From Madurella fahalii (lineage: Eukaryota; Ascomycota; Sordariomycetes; Sordariales): 64,000 nucleotides of DNA. The position numbers and the translations under genes were made by a program. Positions within the stretch are counted from its first letter, which is position 1. Each line of letters begins with the position of its first letter. The notes beneath the pieces are model-generated. The model worked only from the letters and a program-made list of their open reading frames with translations. It did no database searches and had not been told where the DNA came from. Below are positions 44,068-54,928 of this stretch, piece after piece. The stretch spans positions 6,101,001 through 6,165,000 of the forward strand of contig CM056875.1 in NCBI GenBank assembly GCA_029876055.1, given 5' to 3'.

Positions 44068-44542
44068 GGTGGGCGATTGAACTGCGCTGAAGCGCGCCGC
44101 TGCTTTTCAGACAACTCAGGGACCGGCGCGACTTGGTCTCCCGCGGTAATGGGAGAGATGAGGCCGTTGTCACCTAGGCCTTGTCATCGGCCGTATTTGT
44201 TCAACGGGCTCGCGGAAGCTTGCACCGGAGCTGACCAGGTGGATCCTAGAATACTGGTGATAGCGATGAGGCCAGATCATTATGCGCTAATCGGGGATCG
44301 ATCTGACGGTTGCAGCGCATTGTGTGCATTCGGGTTAGGGTTAAAGGTTATAGCGTTGCCACTATAACTGGCCACTGATGTCAGCGGTCCAGGCCCTGAA
44401 TAATTAAAGCCGGCCGCGCGCCCGCAGTGCCCAGTAGCACCTCGATGGCTTCCCTCGTCACATCTTCAGCCCAGAGCCAAGATATCACTGCTTATCGCCG
44501 CCTGCCATTGCCCCCATGATGACATTCTTTTGAGCCGTCAAC
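44068..44542. promoter_or_regulatory. divergent spc3/hid1 promoter with TTAGGG motif
   Basis: Contains GGGTTAGGGTTAAAGG (44332-44347) and TATA-like CACTATAACT near 44359, about 180 nt before the hid1 ATG. The TTAGGG unit matches the telomere repeat of filamentous fungi and is a known target of Tbf1/telobox-type factors elsewhere. Use here is inferred. Confidence 0.4.
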
Positions 44543-47406
44543 ATGGGTGCCAGCGACTCCAAATTAGTTTTCAAGAAAGGCATCTTTAGGTTGTCCGAGG
44601 ACCGGCACATTCCCGCCGACGACAGCTACTGGGCATCTGTTAGTCCCGGCTCTCGGCCGCTGTTCCACATCGACGATGTCATGCTAACCGAACTCTTCAA
44701 CAGTTTTGGGAACTCCCCGAGTCTTCCGAAGACATCTTCAGTCTCTTTGCTCCGGCCGACGTCCGGCGCACCCGCGACAATGCACTCGAGAATTTGGAGT
44801 CCTTGATACAGGCCGTGACGGGGCGCCTGTTCATGCTCCGCCACCATCCATCGTTTCCTGACCCCGAGTTCGCCCCAGACCGAGAAGCACTGAACTGCAT
44901 CCGCATCCTCACGAGGGTTCTTCCCTTCATCTATGAAAAAGAGTCGCTGCAGGATTGGGAGGAGAAGTTCTTTTGGTCCTCGCGGCGTCGGCGGACTAGA
45001 AAGTCGTCCATTGCGAATGAGGTGCTCTTTGATGGCGGCCAGGACGGCCAGATAAGAGCACTAGCCGACGAGTTTGAAGATGCAAAGCCCCTCGCCGAAG
45101 AGCTCATCGACACGCTGCTCGACCTCCTCTTCTTTTCCGACTTGACGGTTCCAAAGGCTCTCCACGGCAAGCCAAAGGTCACTTACGCCATCTGGCAGAG
45201 CGGGGTGGGCTGCAACGCGTCGATCCCGACAACCAGGGAGCATGAAAGCAACCGCAGCGAGATTCTTCGTCTGCTGCTGACCCTTGCGAGCCGGAGCATG
45301 TACCTATCGCCGAGCGTCCTGCCGCAACAGGGGACCAAGGCCCTCACGTACCTCTGTACTTGTTCAGACAAGCAGGTGGTCCTCTCTGTACTATGCTCAC
45401 TATTAAACACGGTAGGTATGCTACTTTCTACGTAGAGACTCTGCTGACATTCGTTAGACCCTCAAATACAACCCAGCCAGTTGGCGGGTACCTTACAATG
45501 CGCTTGTCTTCAAGGACCCCAAAGAAATTCTTGTCACATACGCATTACAGTTCCTCTTGGCGGCGCTGCTATACCCTATTCCTGAGCAGGCTGGCGTCGC
45601 CACATCGAAGAACTTCTACCGCCATTTCCTTGGCCGCCTTCACAGGCCCCAAGATTTCCAATTCGTCGTGGACGGAATGACGCGGATACTGAACCAACCC
45701 CTGCAGGCGAACGCCTCATACATTCCTGGAGCCCAGTCGTCCGTAAGGTTTGCCCCTGAGATCATAATGCTCTTCTGGGAAATCACACAGTGCAACAAGC
45801 GATTCCGGTCATTCATCATCGACACCGAGCGGGCACACGACTTCGTCATCTTGATTCTGTTTTATGCCCTCGAATACAAGGCAGACGCATCTAAACAGGG
45901 GGTTGTGAGGATGTGCGCTTTCGTCCTGCAGACTCTCAGTGTCGAGAAGAATTTTGGTGTGAACCTGAACAAGTCGTTTGAGGCACAGGAGACTTTACCT
46001 CCCGCTATCCGGATTGCGGGCTTCATGGGTACCTACGGCGACTTCCTCATCCAGGTAAGTTTGATAGCTGCCTTGCACCCTGGACAGGGCGCTGACCGGA
46101 TGTGCCAGTCTATCTATGCTCTCATCACCACAAGTCAGGGTAAACTCACGGCCATCTATCCTGCCCTCCTGGCCGTTATCAACAACATTGCCGCACATCT
46201 GGAAGGGCTGAGTGCGCCTACGTGCTCCAAAATCATGCAACTGTTTAGTTCCATGTCGTCCCCTTCGTTCCTCCTAGCCAACGAGACCAATCACGGCCTC
46301 TTGCGGTCGTTACTAGAGGCTATCAACGCCATCGTTGAGCATCAATACAGCAGTAAGCGCACCGCACAAACTCAGTGTCCGCTGATATGTCTAGTACTGA
46401 CGGTCCCATAGAAAATCCTCAGTTCATCTTCGCCATACTCCGAAATCGAAAGAGATTTGAGGCTTTGCGCTCTTTCACGCTAGAGAGCGGCCAGGAAGAG
46501 ATAGAGAGGCGGAGCCGACGGAGAAAAGACAGCGGAGCGTCGCACGACCCATTGGAGTCCAACTCAACAAGGAGTTCGGTGGACAGCATAAGGAGCCCTA
46601 CAGGACCTCTCTCGCGAGCCCCGACGCTTGGCGATGTTCCCGAAGAAGACGGGGCATTCGCAATTGGCGATGACGAAGACGACAGTGACGACGAGGAACG
46701 ACCGACACCGGCGGCGTCGAGTCCCAGCGAAATTCCATCGGCGGCTTCTTCCGCAGCATCCCCGGTGGACGATGACGTTCCGAGGCAACTGCAGGGCATG
46801 TCGGAGAAGGCAAGAGGGAAGATGCCGGCGGGCGTACCTAGCTTCTCTCGTCAGAATAGCACGACTAGCTTAGGGAGCGCTGCACTCAGCCAGTCGCAGT
46901 CGGGCGGGTTCGAGCCCTCGGCACAGTGGATCGAGAGTTGGCTCCTCGAGTTGCCACTTCATACCACCCTCACATTAATACAGCAACTCTCAGCCCTAAT
47001 CCCGCGCCAAGCGATTTCGTCTGAAGCACCTATGCCGGCGACGCTGAGCAAGCTCCGGGAAGTGCAGCTCGTCGGAGTCGAGCCGTCCCCGATCAGGGTG
47101 CACTCGTTTGAGTGGTCGCCGCTGGCTCTCGGGTGGTACGAGTCGCTGCTCTGGGGCTTCATATTCGCCAGCGAGATGCAGGTTTCGAAGGGCACGGTGG
47201 GTGTTTGGAACACGACTCAGATCAAGCTCTTCCGGGTGCAGGAGACGGCGCCACAGGGTCCCACGCTGACCTCGCCACGAGGCGCCGTGGACGCGGTAGG
47301 GAGCAACATTGTGTCACGTATCGGAGCGATCAACTTGCGTGGTGCCGCGCCGCCAGCACCAGGATCTGGGTCCGGAAATGGACAGCCTGCTACACGGGGC
47401 GCTTAA
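44543..47406 (+). CDS. hid1: HID1-family protein
   Basis: Golgi-associated peripheral membrane protein of the HID-1/Ftp105 family, linked to trans-Golgi trafficking and, in fission yeast, to localisation of a deubiquitinase. Exons 44543-44638, 44704-45411, 45458-46054, 46109-46352 and 46412-47406 give 879 aa. The start MGASDSKLVFKKGIFRL carries a glycine-2 and serine-6 N-myristoylation signal, as in animal HID-1. Other conserved runs are FWELPESSEDIFSLFAPADV, ILTRVLPFIYEKESLQDWEE, TLKYNPASWRVPYNALVFKD and NPQFIFAILRNRKRFEALR. Hydrophobic helical stretches occur but no clear transmembrane anchor. Residues about 510-640 form a Ser/acidic low-complexity insert, while the C-terminus (FEPSAQWIESWLLELPLHTT) returns to conserved sequence. 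The splice phases all agree. Function is taken from the family. Confidence 0.93.
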
Positions 47407-48384
47407 GACCTTCCATATCGAGGGAGGATGTATGGTAGACGGACATTGGCCGAGACGGGCCATCACACCTACGTCGTTGCCACGCGGACCGCGCGTTTCC
47501 TCCAGGAACTGAACGGGATCGAAGGAACAGAGCACGGGAATGGAGTAGGATACTCTCCAGAAAGGAGGGCACAGCCCGGGTCTTCGAAGCGCATGGCGCA
47601 AAGCACTTGCTGCCAGTTGATGATTTGGACATGTACCTACGCAGTACCTAGCTATAATTGGCAGCATTATCATCCCATTTCCCGTAGGACCCTGGGAAGG
47701 TTGTTGTGGCGACCGAAATCGTAAGCTCTCTGATCCAATAATGCTGCGTCGTAGGCTCCTATCAGAGAGCGAATGCGAGGCTGCATGCTGGGCAGATCAT
47801 TTCCCAAGCTGCAATGCGACTTCGTCAGCACCGCCACTGTTTCACGATGTTCTGGATCTCGTGTGGCGTGCCAGCCCAATCGGACCTTTTCTCCCCGCAG
47901 TCCAGCCACAGAGTACAGCACAGTACAACGACGGCACCCCATTGCCGGACCGGGACCCTGGGAGCAGGCGTGGAACGAAAGCGAACAATGGTCCAGTCCA
48001 CGCCGGACCGCGCCAATATCCGGGTCGGTTCCGTTACCACGTTTGACATGTCGCTAGGCGCGGTTCTTGTGACCTCGCGTGTCCCCTTTAATATGACGCC
48101 CTGTGTCAAGCGGGCGTGTTATGCCGCGGCAATGGCTTATACAAGAGAACACATATAGAAGTCCGGCGTAAGGGTAGACGGCCGGGCCTGCGGTACCGAA
48201 TGTGACTAATGCCATGCCTTACACCACCGCATCACGCCACTATAAGTCCGCTGTTTCCGTCGGGGGGCTCTCACATCGTTTTACTCTCCTGATGCACAAC
48301 CCTCGTCTATAGCATTCAGCCTCCACATCTATGTCCCCTTGACGAACTGTCCAAGCTCCACGGGTTGTAGACAACTCCCCAGCC
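47407..48384. other. intergenic: hid1 3' flank, promoter of next gene
   Basis: Tandem plus-strand genes on both sides. No supported gene; overlapping frames between 47.7 and 48.2 kb on both strands contain nothing recognisable. A TATA-like element lies at 48241. Confidence 0.6.
48241..48246 (+). promoter_or_regulatory. TATA-like element
   Basis: TATAAG within CCACTATAAGTCC, 144 nt upstream of the ATG of the epoxide-hydrolase-like gene. A leader of about 100 nt would be normal. Confidence 0.4.
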
Positions 48385-50298
48385 ATGGCAGACACGGCTG
48401 TGTCTCCACTTACCGACGAAGTCAGGCCGTACAAGATACATGTAAGCCGATACCGTTTGTCGCACCCTCGTCATTCGTAGCAAAGACTAATAATATACAC
48501 AGATACCAACCAAGCACCTCGACCTCACCCGCCAAAAGCTTGAGCTCACCCGCCTCCCTCACGAGGGTTCCGTACCCGAGTCTACCGCTGCTGGCACATG
48601 GCACCCAAAGCCCGTAATCGAGCCGCTCATTGATTACTGGTATTTCCCTCCAGATGAAAATAAAAGAAAAATAATAAAATATAACCCTTTTACTAACCAA
48701 ACCATCCCAGGCTCGACACCTACACTTGGCGCGCAGTCGAATCCCGCCTCAACACCACCCTCCCCCAATTCCGCACCGCCATCTCCCTCCCAGGCCTCCA
48801 ATCCCCCATCCGCATCCACTTCATCCACGCCCGCTCCCCGCACCCCTCCGCCATCCCCCTCCTCCTCATCCCCCCTTTCCCACTAACCAACCTCTCCCTC
48901 GCCACCGACGAGCTCCTCAAAGTATTCACCAACCCCGACCCTAACCCCGAGCAAGAAGAAACCACCCAGCAAAGCCAAGCCTTCCACCTGATCATCCCCT
49001 CCCTGCCAGGCGTGGGCTTCACCGACCCGCTGCCGGACCCCTTCCTCCTCTCGGAGGGGGAAGGAGAAGGAGATGGAGAGGGAGGGACGGAAGACGCAAA
49101 CCGCGTCATCCCCGCCGTGGCCGCCGCGCTGGACACGCTGGTGCACGACCGCCTGGGCTACGCGCACTACCTGGCCAGCGGGGCCGCGCCGCCGTCGAGC
49201 CCCGGCGGGGCGGTGGACGAGAGGATCGTGAGGTGGCTTGCCCGGCACAGGAGCGCGACGTGCGCCGGCGCGCATCTGATTTCCCCCTCGGGGCTGCGGG
49301 CGCCGTCCTTGTTCTCAAAGCAAGGGGCCGGGGTCGGGGAGTGGGTGCGGTGGGTTGTTGCACGGGGCCTGATACGAGGGCATGGGGCTGGGCTTGGGTT
49401 TGGGGGGTATGAGGGGGCGGATTTCGCGGCGCTCGCTCGGGGACGGAAACGGAGACGGGCACGGACACGGACACGGACGGGGGGTGCGGGATTGCTGGCG
49501 CCCGTGAGCGAGCCGAATACCCTGAGCTATGCGCTCTGCGACTCGCCGGTGGGCATGTTGGCGTTTGTGCTGAGGGGGTTGAGGTTGGCGGGGACGGCCG
49601 GGACTGCTGCTGCTACTGCTGCTGCGGGGAGGTTTACGCAGGAGGAAGTGGTTACGATGACCAGTTTGGCGTGGCTGCCCGGGCCCGAGGGGATGCTGCG
49701 GTTTTGGAGCGCGTGCGCGAGGCAGAGGGAGGAGGAGACCAAGGCGAGGGCTAAGCCAAAGGTTGCGATCACTGTGTTTACCGGGGTTGGGGGGAGCGGG
49801 AAGGGGAAACAGAAGGAAACGGTGGCTTCAACGGACAAGCAGCAGCAACAAGTCCCAGGGCTGTTTCCTACCGTGGAAGAAGTCCCCAGCGGAAGGGAGG
49901 AATACGCCCCACCAGCGTGGGCCAACACGCTCTTCGATGTCGTCTACACCCAGCGGGTTCCTGGTCCAAGCAGCGGGCTGCTTGCGTTTGAGCAGCCCGA
50001 GGTTATCCTCACTGGTGTGCGCGGGCTGGCGAAGGAGCTGTTGGCAAGGGATTCGCGACTTGTACCGGTTGCCTCGCCGGAACAGGTTAACACGGTACCA
50101 GCGCCGTCAGCACCGTCCATGTCTAAGACAGCTGCTGCAACCAGGGGGTCTCCGGCTCGAGGTGCAAGTACAACAGATCCGGAAGGGGACAAGAAAGACG
50201 GGGCGACCGGCGAGGAATTGGCACCGCCTTCGCCTTTCAAGAACCCGACTTCTGAAGGCGAGAGCCCGGATACGCTGGTCGAGAATCGCCGCCTTTGA
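48385..50298 (+). CDS. epoxide-hydrolase-like protein lacking catalytic motifs
   Basis: Exons 48385-48441, 48503-48639 and 48711-50298 give 593 aa. The N-terminal part matches the epoxide hydrolase N-terminal domain: IPTKHLDLTRQKLELTRLP, PVIEPLIDYWLDTYTWRAVE, SRLNTTLPQFRTAI, IRIHFIHARSPHPSAIPLLL and FHLIIPSLPGVGFTDPL. Active enzymes then use HGWPGS (oxyanion) and GGDWG (nucleophile Asp). Here the first reads IPPFPLTN (118-125), and the second, after RLGYAHYLASG (213-223), reads AAPPSSPGG, with no Asp. So the fold start is kept and the catalytic centre is gone. The rest has strands that may belong to the hydrolase fold (SPVGMLAFVLRGLRL, TMTSLAWLPGPEGMLRFW), low-complexity Lys/Gln inserts, and a disordered tail. 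Exon 3 switches from C-rich to G-rich coding strand near 49020. Likely a pseudoenzyme; partner or ligand unknown. Confidence 0.8.
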
Positions 50299-50700
50299 AG
50301 TCGTCTTAAGAGTTCTGGGGTTGAAGTAATTTGATTTGAGGGAAACTTTTCTTTTTTTTTAATTTGTTTTTTATTTTTTATTTTTTTTTTATTTTATTTT
50401 TTTTTTATGTTCTTATTACTATTCGATGGCTGGGCCTTATTGAGATACCCAAGCGAGACGTGTAACTATGCGTCAACTATATCCTTACAGGTGGTCTGCT
50501 TGTGTTGGGAAAGAGATTAAGCTGGAAAGCTCGGGGCCGTCTCTCACACAGACATGCCACATGCGTTTGCGACCAGATGCCACAATCAGCAAACTCTTTG
50601 ACATCCATGCCTGCTCCAGACTCCTTATTAATCATGTGCCGTGAGAACCTAGTAGGTAGCCGACATAATACACCCATCTATCAATAAGCAAAGAGTTGCC
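50299..50700. other. convergent 3' flanks with T-rich tract
   Basis: Separates the hydrolase-like gene from pom34. A tract of almost pure T with scattered A (50348-50407) follows the first stop by 50 nt and could be part of its 3' UTR. No gene. Confidence 0.65.
50348..50407 (+). repeat. T-rich low-complexity tract
   Basis: Sixty bases, nearly all T in runs of 5-11 broken by A, AA or G. Located just after the stop codon at 50298. Probably 3' UTR or polyadenylation-efficiency sequence. Confidence 0.75.
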
Positions 50701-51606
50701 TTATGATAAGTTCTGATGCAGCCAGCTGTTGCTTGAATTCCTCCTTCCCTTCTCGTAGAGCCACTTGCTGTTCAGGCCGACACTCGACCGCTTCCCGCCG
50801 GGGGTGGGAGTAGGAGGCCCGTCGCCAAACACGCTCGAAGCGGTGCTAGCGCCGAAGGCGCTCGATGAGCCAAACGACGACCTCGGCCCGCCGCCCACGG
50901 CCTTGTGTAGCAAAGGACTCGCCGCCGATGGTGAGTACCGCGAGGTGTCAAACTTTGACGGCGAAGTGCCCAGCTTAGACGACGAATACTGTCCAGAAGC
51001 CGAGCTGGCAATGTTTGAGAGAGGCGAGCTTGTGTAGCTCTTGATACTGGCGGGCGACCCAGCGAGCGACGGCGTCCGGGAGTATCGGGGGGGCGTGGTG
51101 TACACCGAGTTTGGCGTTGCGGGTCTAGAGCTCGGCGGCAGTCCGAGCAACTTCCGCTGCGCGGGTGTGAGGGGTATGTCGGCGAGGTCGTCTTTCGGCA
51201 GCATCAGAGGCGATAGCGCCAAGATAATGTTGATGATCGGAATCAAGAGGAGTGCGGCCGTCATCCAGCCGGTGTACTGCTTCAGCCCCGGGCTGATTCT
51301 GTGTAGAGATCGGGGTCAGCGTCAAGACTGCGATGGGCCCTTATCAGAAGCAACTCACATGTGGAAGGGCACATAGGGAAGCACCGTCGTCCGCGCAATC
51401 CAGATACCTGCGAGGGCTGCGGTATTGTAGACGATTGTCTTGACGTTCTTCCCCGAGAAGGCGGTCCTGTTTTGCCTCCTCGTGATCTCAGCTAAGCGGG
51501 GGTGCTTCCAATTGCCGGGGCTCTCCTGAGCGGGTGAGGCTGGTGACGCGATCTGTTTGACAGGAGTCATTCTGGCCTGCGCCGCGGTGATAGCCGGGGA
51601 CGACAT
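50701..51606 (-). CDS. pom34: nucleoporin POM34
   Basis: Transmembrane ring component of the fungal nuclear pore that helps anchor the pore in the nuclear envelope. Exons 51606-51359 and 51298-50701 give 281 aa, the usual size. The ATG at 51606 (MSSPAITAAQARM) is preferred over an upstream in-frame methionine because the sequence before it does not look conserved. Two membrane helices: NVKTIVYNTAALAGIWIART (about 55-80) and WMTAALLLIPIINIILALSP (about 93-113), with the short loop TVLPYVPFHIISPGLKQYTG between. The C-terminal half begins with DIPLTPAQRKLLGLPP, the conserved fungal POM34 motif, and then becomes Ser/Pro/Thr-rich with YTTPPRYSRTPS and SFGSSSAFG stretches. A C-terminal conserved NSKWLYEKGRR ends the protein. 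The intron interrupts the loop between the helices. Confidence 0.9.
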
Positions 51607-52754
51607 GGCGCTGCTTGATGATGGTTTGTCCTTTGCGCCTTGTCTGGAAGGTTGAATGACCACTAAATGTCGAGGTTCGCGTGGGTGCCGCAAATTCGTG
51701 ATTCCCTGCTGTAGTATGTGGTTAGTAAGGTCGACAGGCCGGAGCCTGGGTCGCGCGCAAGCGGATCCTCCCTGGATCGCTGTTTTATTGTCTGTCGTGG
51801 TCTTTGTTTTGCGAGCGAAATGCACGCTCGCGGTTGAGCGCGAAAGTCAACATTCGGCCAATTCTGCCCAGGCGACAGCTCCAGGATGCACTGCCACTTG
51901 CCGCCAGCTGTTGATTTGACGACGAGGAGCGAGCAGCCTCAAGGGGGTTTACGTGTAATGCAGAGGGTTAGGGTTTATTATCTCGCCATGTCCACCACCG
52001 TCATAACTGGCAGAATCCGAACAGCGCCAGCGAACTCTCTCACCTGCCTGGTCCCGAAACCACCCAAACTCCCTCGGCACCTCCTCAGTTCAGCGGCAAT
52101 AACCCGCCCCTAGCCTACCGCGGGATGCTACCGTACCTTATAATCCAAATAACCACCATGCTTTGACGGAGCTGGAACTGAGTATGCCTGACGTGAGGGA
52201 CGTGTTATTGGAGCGGTATGGCTTCGATGATCGGTTTCCAAGCGGGCGATTGGAAGCATTAGACTTGCCGTCTAGAAAGCGGTATGAGAGAGATTATGTG
52301 GCTCCTACACTGGGGAAAGGACAGAGCGGAGAGTGCCTCGACGTATTGTCCGAAGACGTATTGTCCGAAGGATATGGGAGTGCAAGCCGAGTTTATGCGT
52401 GGTGTAAACACATAAGGTAAGAAGTCTTAACCTCAGGCACGTAAAAAGATCGGCTGGGCAAGTGGACGGGGCTGCTTGAGCTCGATTGATTGATTGGCGA
52501 GGTTACATTGGCAAGCTGAGCGGGGGGGCTGAAGATGTGGTAAGCGTGGCACTGTGCAGCCCTTGGTCCGCGCTCGCTCTCGGGCCATGGAAGCTTCAAC
52601 GGTCCGTACGGACATCGGCAAACTGCATCCCGCCTTTTCGCAGCACCTTGCGAGAGGCCTCGGACCCAAACTTGTCGATTATATTCCACGGCCGTCTCAC
52701 ATGTTCTATTAGACAACGACGCCCCCCTTCCTCCGCAGCAGCCCGTCGACAAAG
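51607..52754. promoter_or_regulatory. divergent pom34/AMP-binding-like promoter region
   Basis: About 1.15 kb between genes transcribed away from each other. Seen: GGGTTAGGGTTTA (51965-51977) holding the telobox TTAGGGTTT, and a tandem 15-mer at 52337-52366. A plus-strand frame from the ATG at 52181 (78 codons) includes the tandem repeat as DVLSE twice but has no other support. No confirmed gene. Confidence 0.5.
52337..52366 (+). repeat. tandem 15-bp direct repeat
   Basis: GACGTATTGTCCGAA occurs twice back to back or nearly so. The repeat is exact. It lies in the promoter region about 400 nt upstream of the AMP-binding-like gene. Confidence 0.75.
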
Positions 52755-54536
52755 ATGGCCTTCGACAATGTGCTGGTCAGTCTCGACGAGAGCATCACTG
52801 GGCTCTTCGGACAATGGAACCTCTGGACTAGTTTGATCGCGACTGCGCTTGTTGGCTTCCTTACCTACCAGATTGCTACGCGGCAAGAGCCGGACACGCA
52901 TCCTTTCCTGCTTGCCCGGCAAGCCCAGGGTTCGCCTGTGCGGCAACCCGGCGAATCTCCCGTCTACCGATCACACAGCGCCCCCCATGGCATGCCCTTG
53001 AACGCCGGCTTGAATGTGAAGGACCCGGGTGCCTCCAAGTGGGCTAGAGGCCGTGACGGAGATTTGCGGGATATCTGGCGCCAGGCCGTTGCCGGCGTGC
53101 AGGAGGATGGCCCGACCAAGGGGGCTACCGGCCGCATCCTTACCGTCCTGGGTGCCGAGAAGGTTGTCGAGCACCGCTTGGACGACATCACTCGCCAGAT
53201 CAATCTCATCGGCCAGCACATTCTCGACCAGGGTGGCAACCGCGTGGCCATCTACCTCCCGAACTCGGTCGAGCTTATCGTGACGCTATTCGCATGTGCC
53301 TTCTACAACCTAACCGCTGTGATCCTGCCCTTCGACCAGTCCGACGAGGCCGTCATCTCCATGCTGCGCCGATCCGCTACCGACACCGTCGTGACCGCTC
53401 CGGGTTCGTTCCCGTTTGACGTCGTCGTAAAGAACTACCCATCTCTGCGCCAGTTGATCTGGGTCGTCGACGAGGGAAGCAAGCACATGGACTGGAACGA
53501 GATCCCCCAGGGCACCGGAGGCAGCGTCAACGTCTCGACCTGGCAAGACATTGTAAACGACAACCCGTTGGATGCCGGCAAGACCCTGCCTCCTATGGAA
53601 GGGCAGAAGGAGCCCCGCGACGTCACCGTCTTCTGGCAGTCCAAGCCGGGCCAGCAGGAGGAAATGGTGCGCTTCACCGCCGCCAACCTCGTCTCTGCTG
53701 TCGCCGCCCAGCTCTTCGCCATCCCGACCTCGCAGCGGATGGGCCCCTCCGACCTGTTCCTCCCGGCCGACTCTCTGGCGAACACGCACACCCTCGTGCT
53801 CACCCTCGCCGCCCTCTTCTCCAACGCCTCGGTCGCCTTCAACTCGGTCGCTTCGGAAGCCGACGACCTGGCCACAGCGACGGGCGGCATCGCCCCGACC
53901 ATCCTCGTCGCCACCCCGGCCGCCCTGCTCAAGACACACAAGGAGAAGAGCGGCGCCCTCGCCTCGTTCGTCGGGAGCAAGCTACACTGGCTGCAGACAC
54001 GCAGCCTCACCCAGAACGGTGTCATGCCCGCCGCCGGCCTCTTCTCGAGCTACTACGACCGCACCTTCCGCCCGGCCATCGGTACCGCCCCTGGCAAGCT
54101 GCGCCTGATCCTGACAGCCGAGCGCGTCGGCGCCAGCACCCCCAAGCTGTCCTCAGCCGTGCTGTCCGATCTACGCGCCTTCACGGGCGCCCGCATCATG
54201 TACGCGCTGACGGCCGCCAAGGTGGCTGGCGCGGCGACCCAGACGGCGTTCTACGACTATCGCGTGTTCGAGGATCAGTGCTCGCACTTTGGCGCGCCTT
54301 TGTCGAGCACCGAAATCCTGTTCAGGGATACCCCCGAGCACAAGACGACTGACCAGGTTAGCAAGGGAGAGGTAAGTTCATACTAGCGCGCCCCTAGAGG
54401 GACCATTGGTATGTACGGCCAGCTAACTTTATTTCTCGGGCAGATTATCGTCAGGGGTCCTTGTGTTGCCGGGATGGAAGTGGCGTTGGGCGTGGCGGGA
54501 ATGATGAGGGAAGACAACACCCTGGCGTATGTTTGA
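52755..54536 (+). CDS. membrane-anchored AMP-binding-like pseudoenzyme
   Basis: Exons 52755-54371 and 54444-54536 give 569 aa. A probable membrane helix at about residues 22-42 (LWTSLIATALVGFLTYQI) anchors an acyl-adenylate-synthetase-type fold: RVAIYLPNSVELIVTLFACA, then LTAVILPFDQSDEAVISMLR, as in acyl-CoA synthetases. The phosphate-binding loop, normally TSGTTGxPKG before the FTxxNLV segment, is replaced by FWQSKPGQQEEM, followed by VRFTAANLVSAVAAQL (about 305-320). The adenine-binding YGxTE segment reads YALTAAKVAG (about 483). The chain stops at EIIVRGPCVAG plus about 20 residues, so the YRTGD motif and the mobile C-terminal subdomain with its lysine are absent. Known family members need all of these for adenylation. 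I infer a non-catalytic membrane protein, possibly a lipid or acyl-ligand sensor. A degraded pseudogene is unlikely, since the frame and splice sites are intact. Confidence 0.82.
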
Positions 54537-54928
54537 GGTGAAGGTATTTGCAACGAGACATGATTCTTTCAGCTGGATTGGACTCTTCTTGGATCTCGGA
54601 TGGCACACAGACAAAGCAAGGACTATGCCAACCCGAGATCTATTCATCAAAGACTGAATTGGGGATTCTTGACGGATCTGGCAGCGTAGACTTATATAGA
54701 TTAATCAAAGGTTTGACGTCACAGGAGACACCCTTTTGCCGGAACTGTTTTGGTATTTTAATGGTGCAGTATCTTATGCAAGACTTTGTAGAAACATCCA
54801 TTCCCCTTGCTATATATTCTCCCAATGATATTTACCCCTGGAACCTACCCATCTACGCCGGCACCCTGCCATGGTCATTAACAATCAAATCAGTCCAAGA
54901 ATACTCCACATGCATATAAACCTCCCGC
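54537..54928. other. convergent 3' flanks, AMP-binding-like gene and mcm5
   Basis: 392 bases between stop codons on opposite strands; AT-richer than the flanking exons. No gene seen. Confidence 0.65.
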
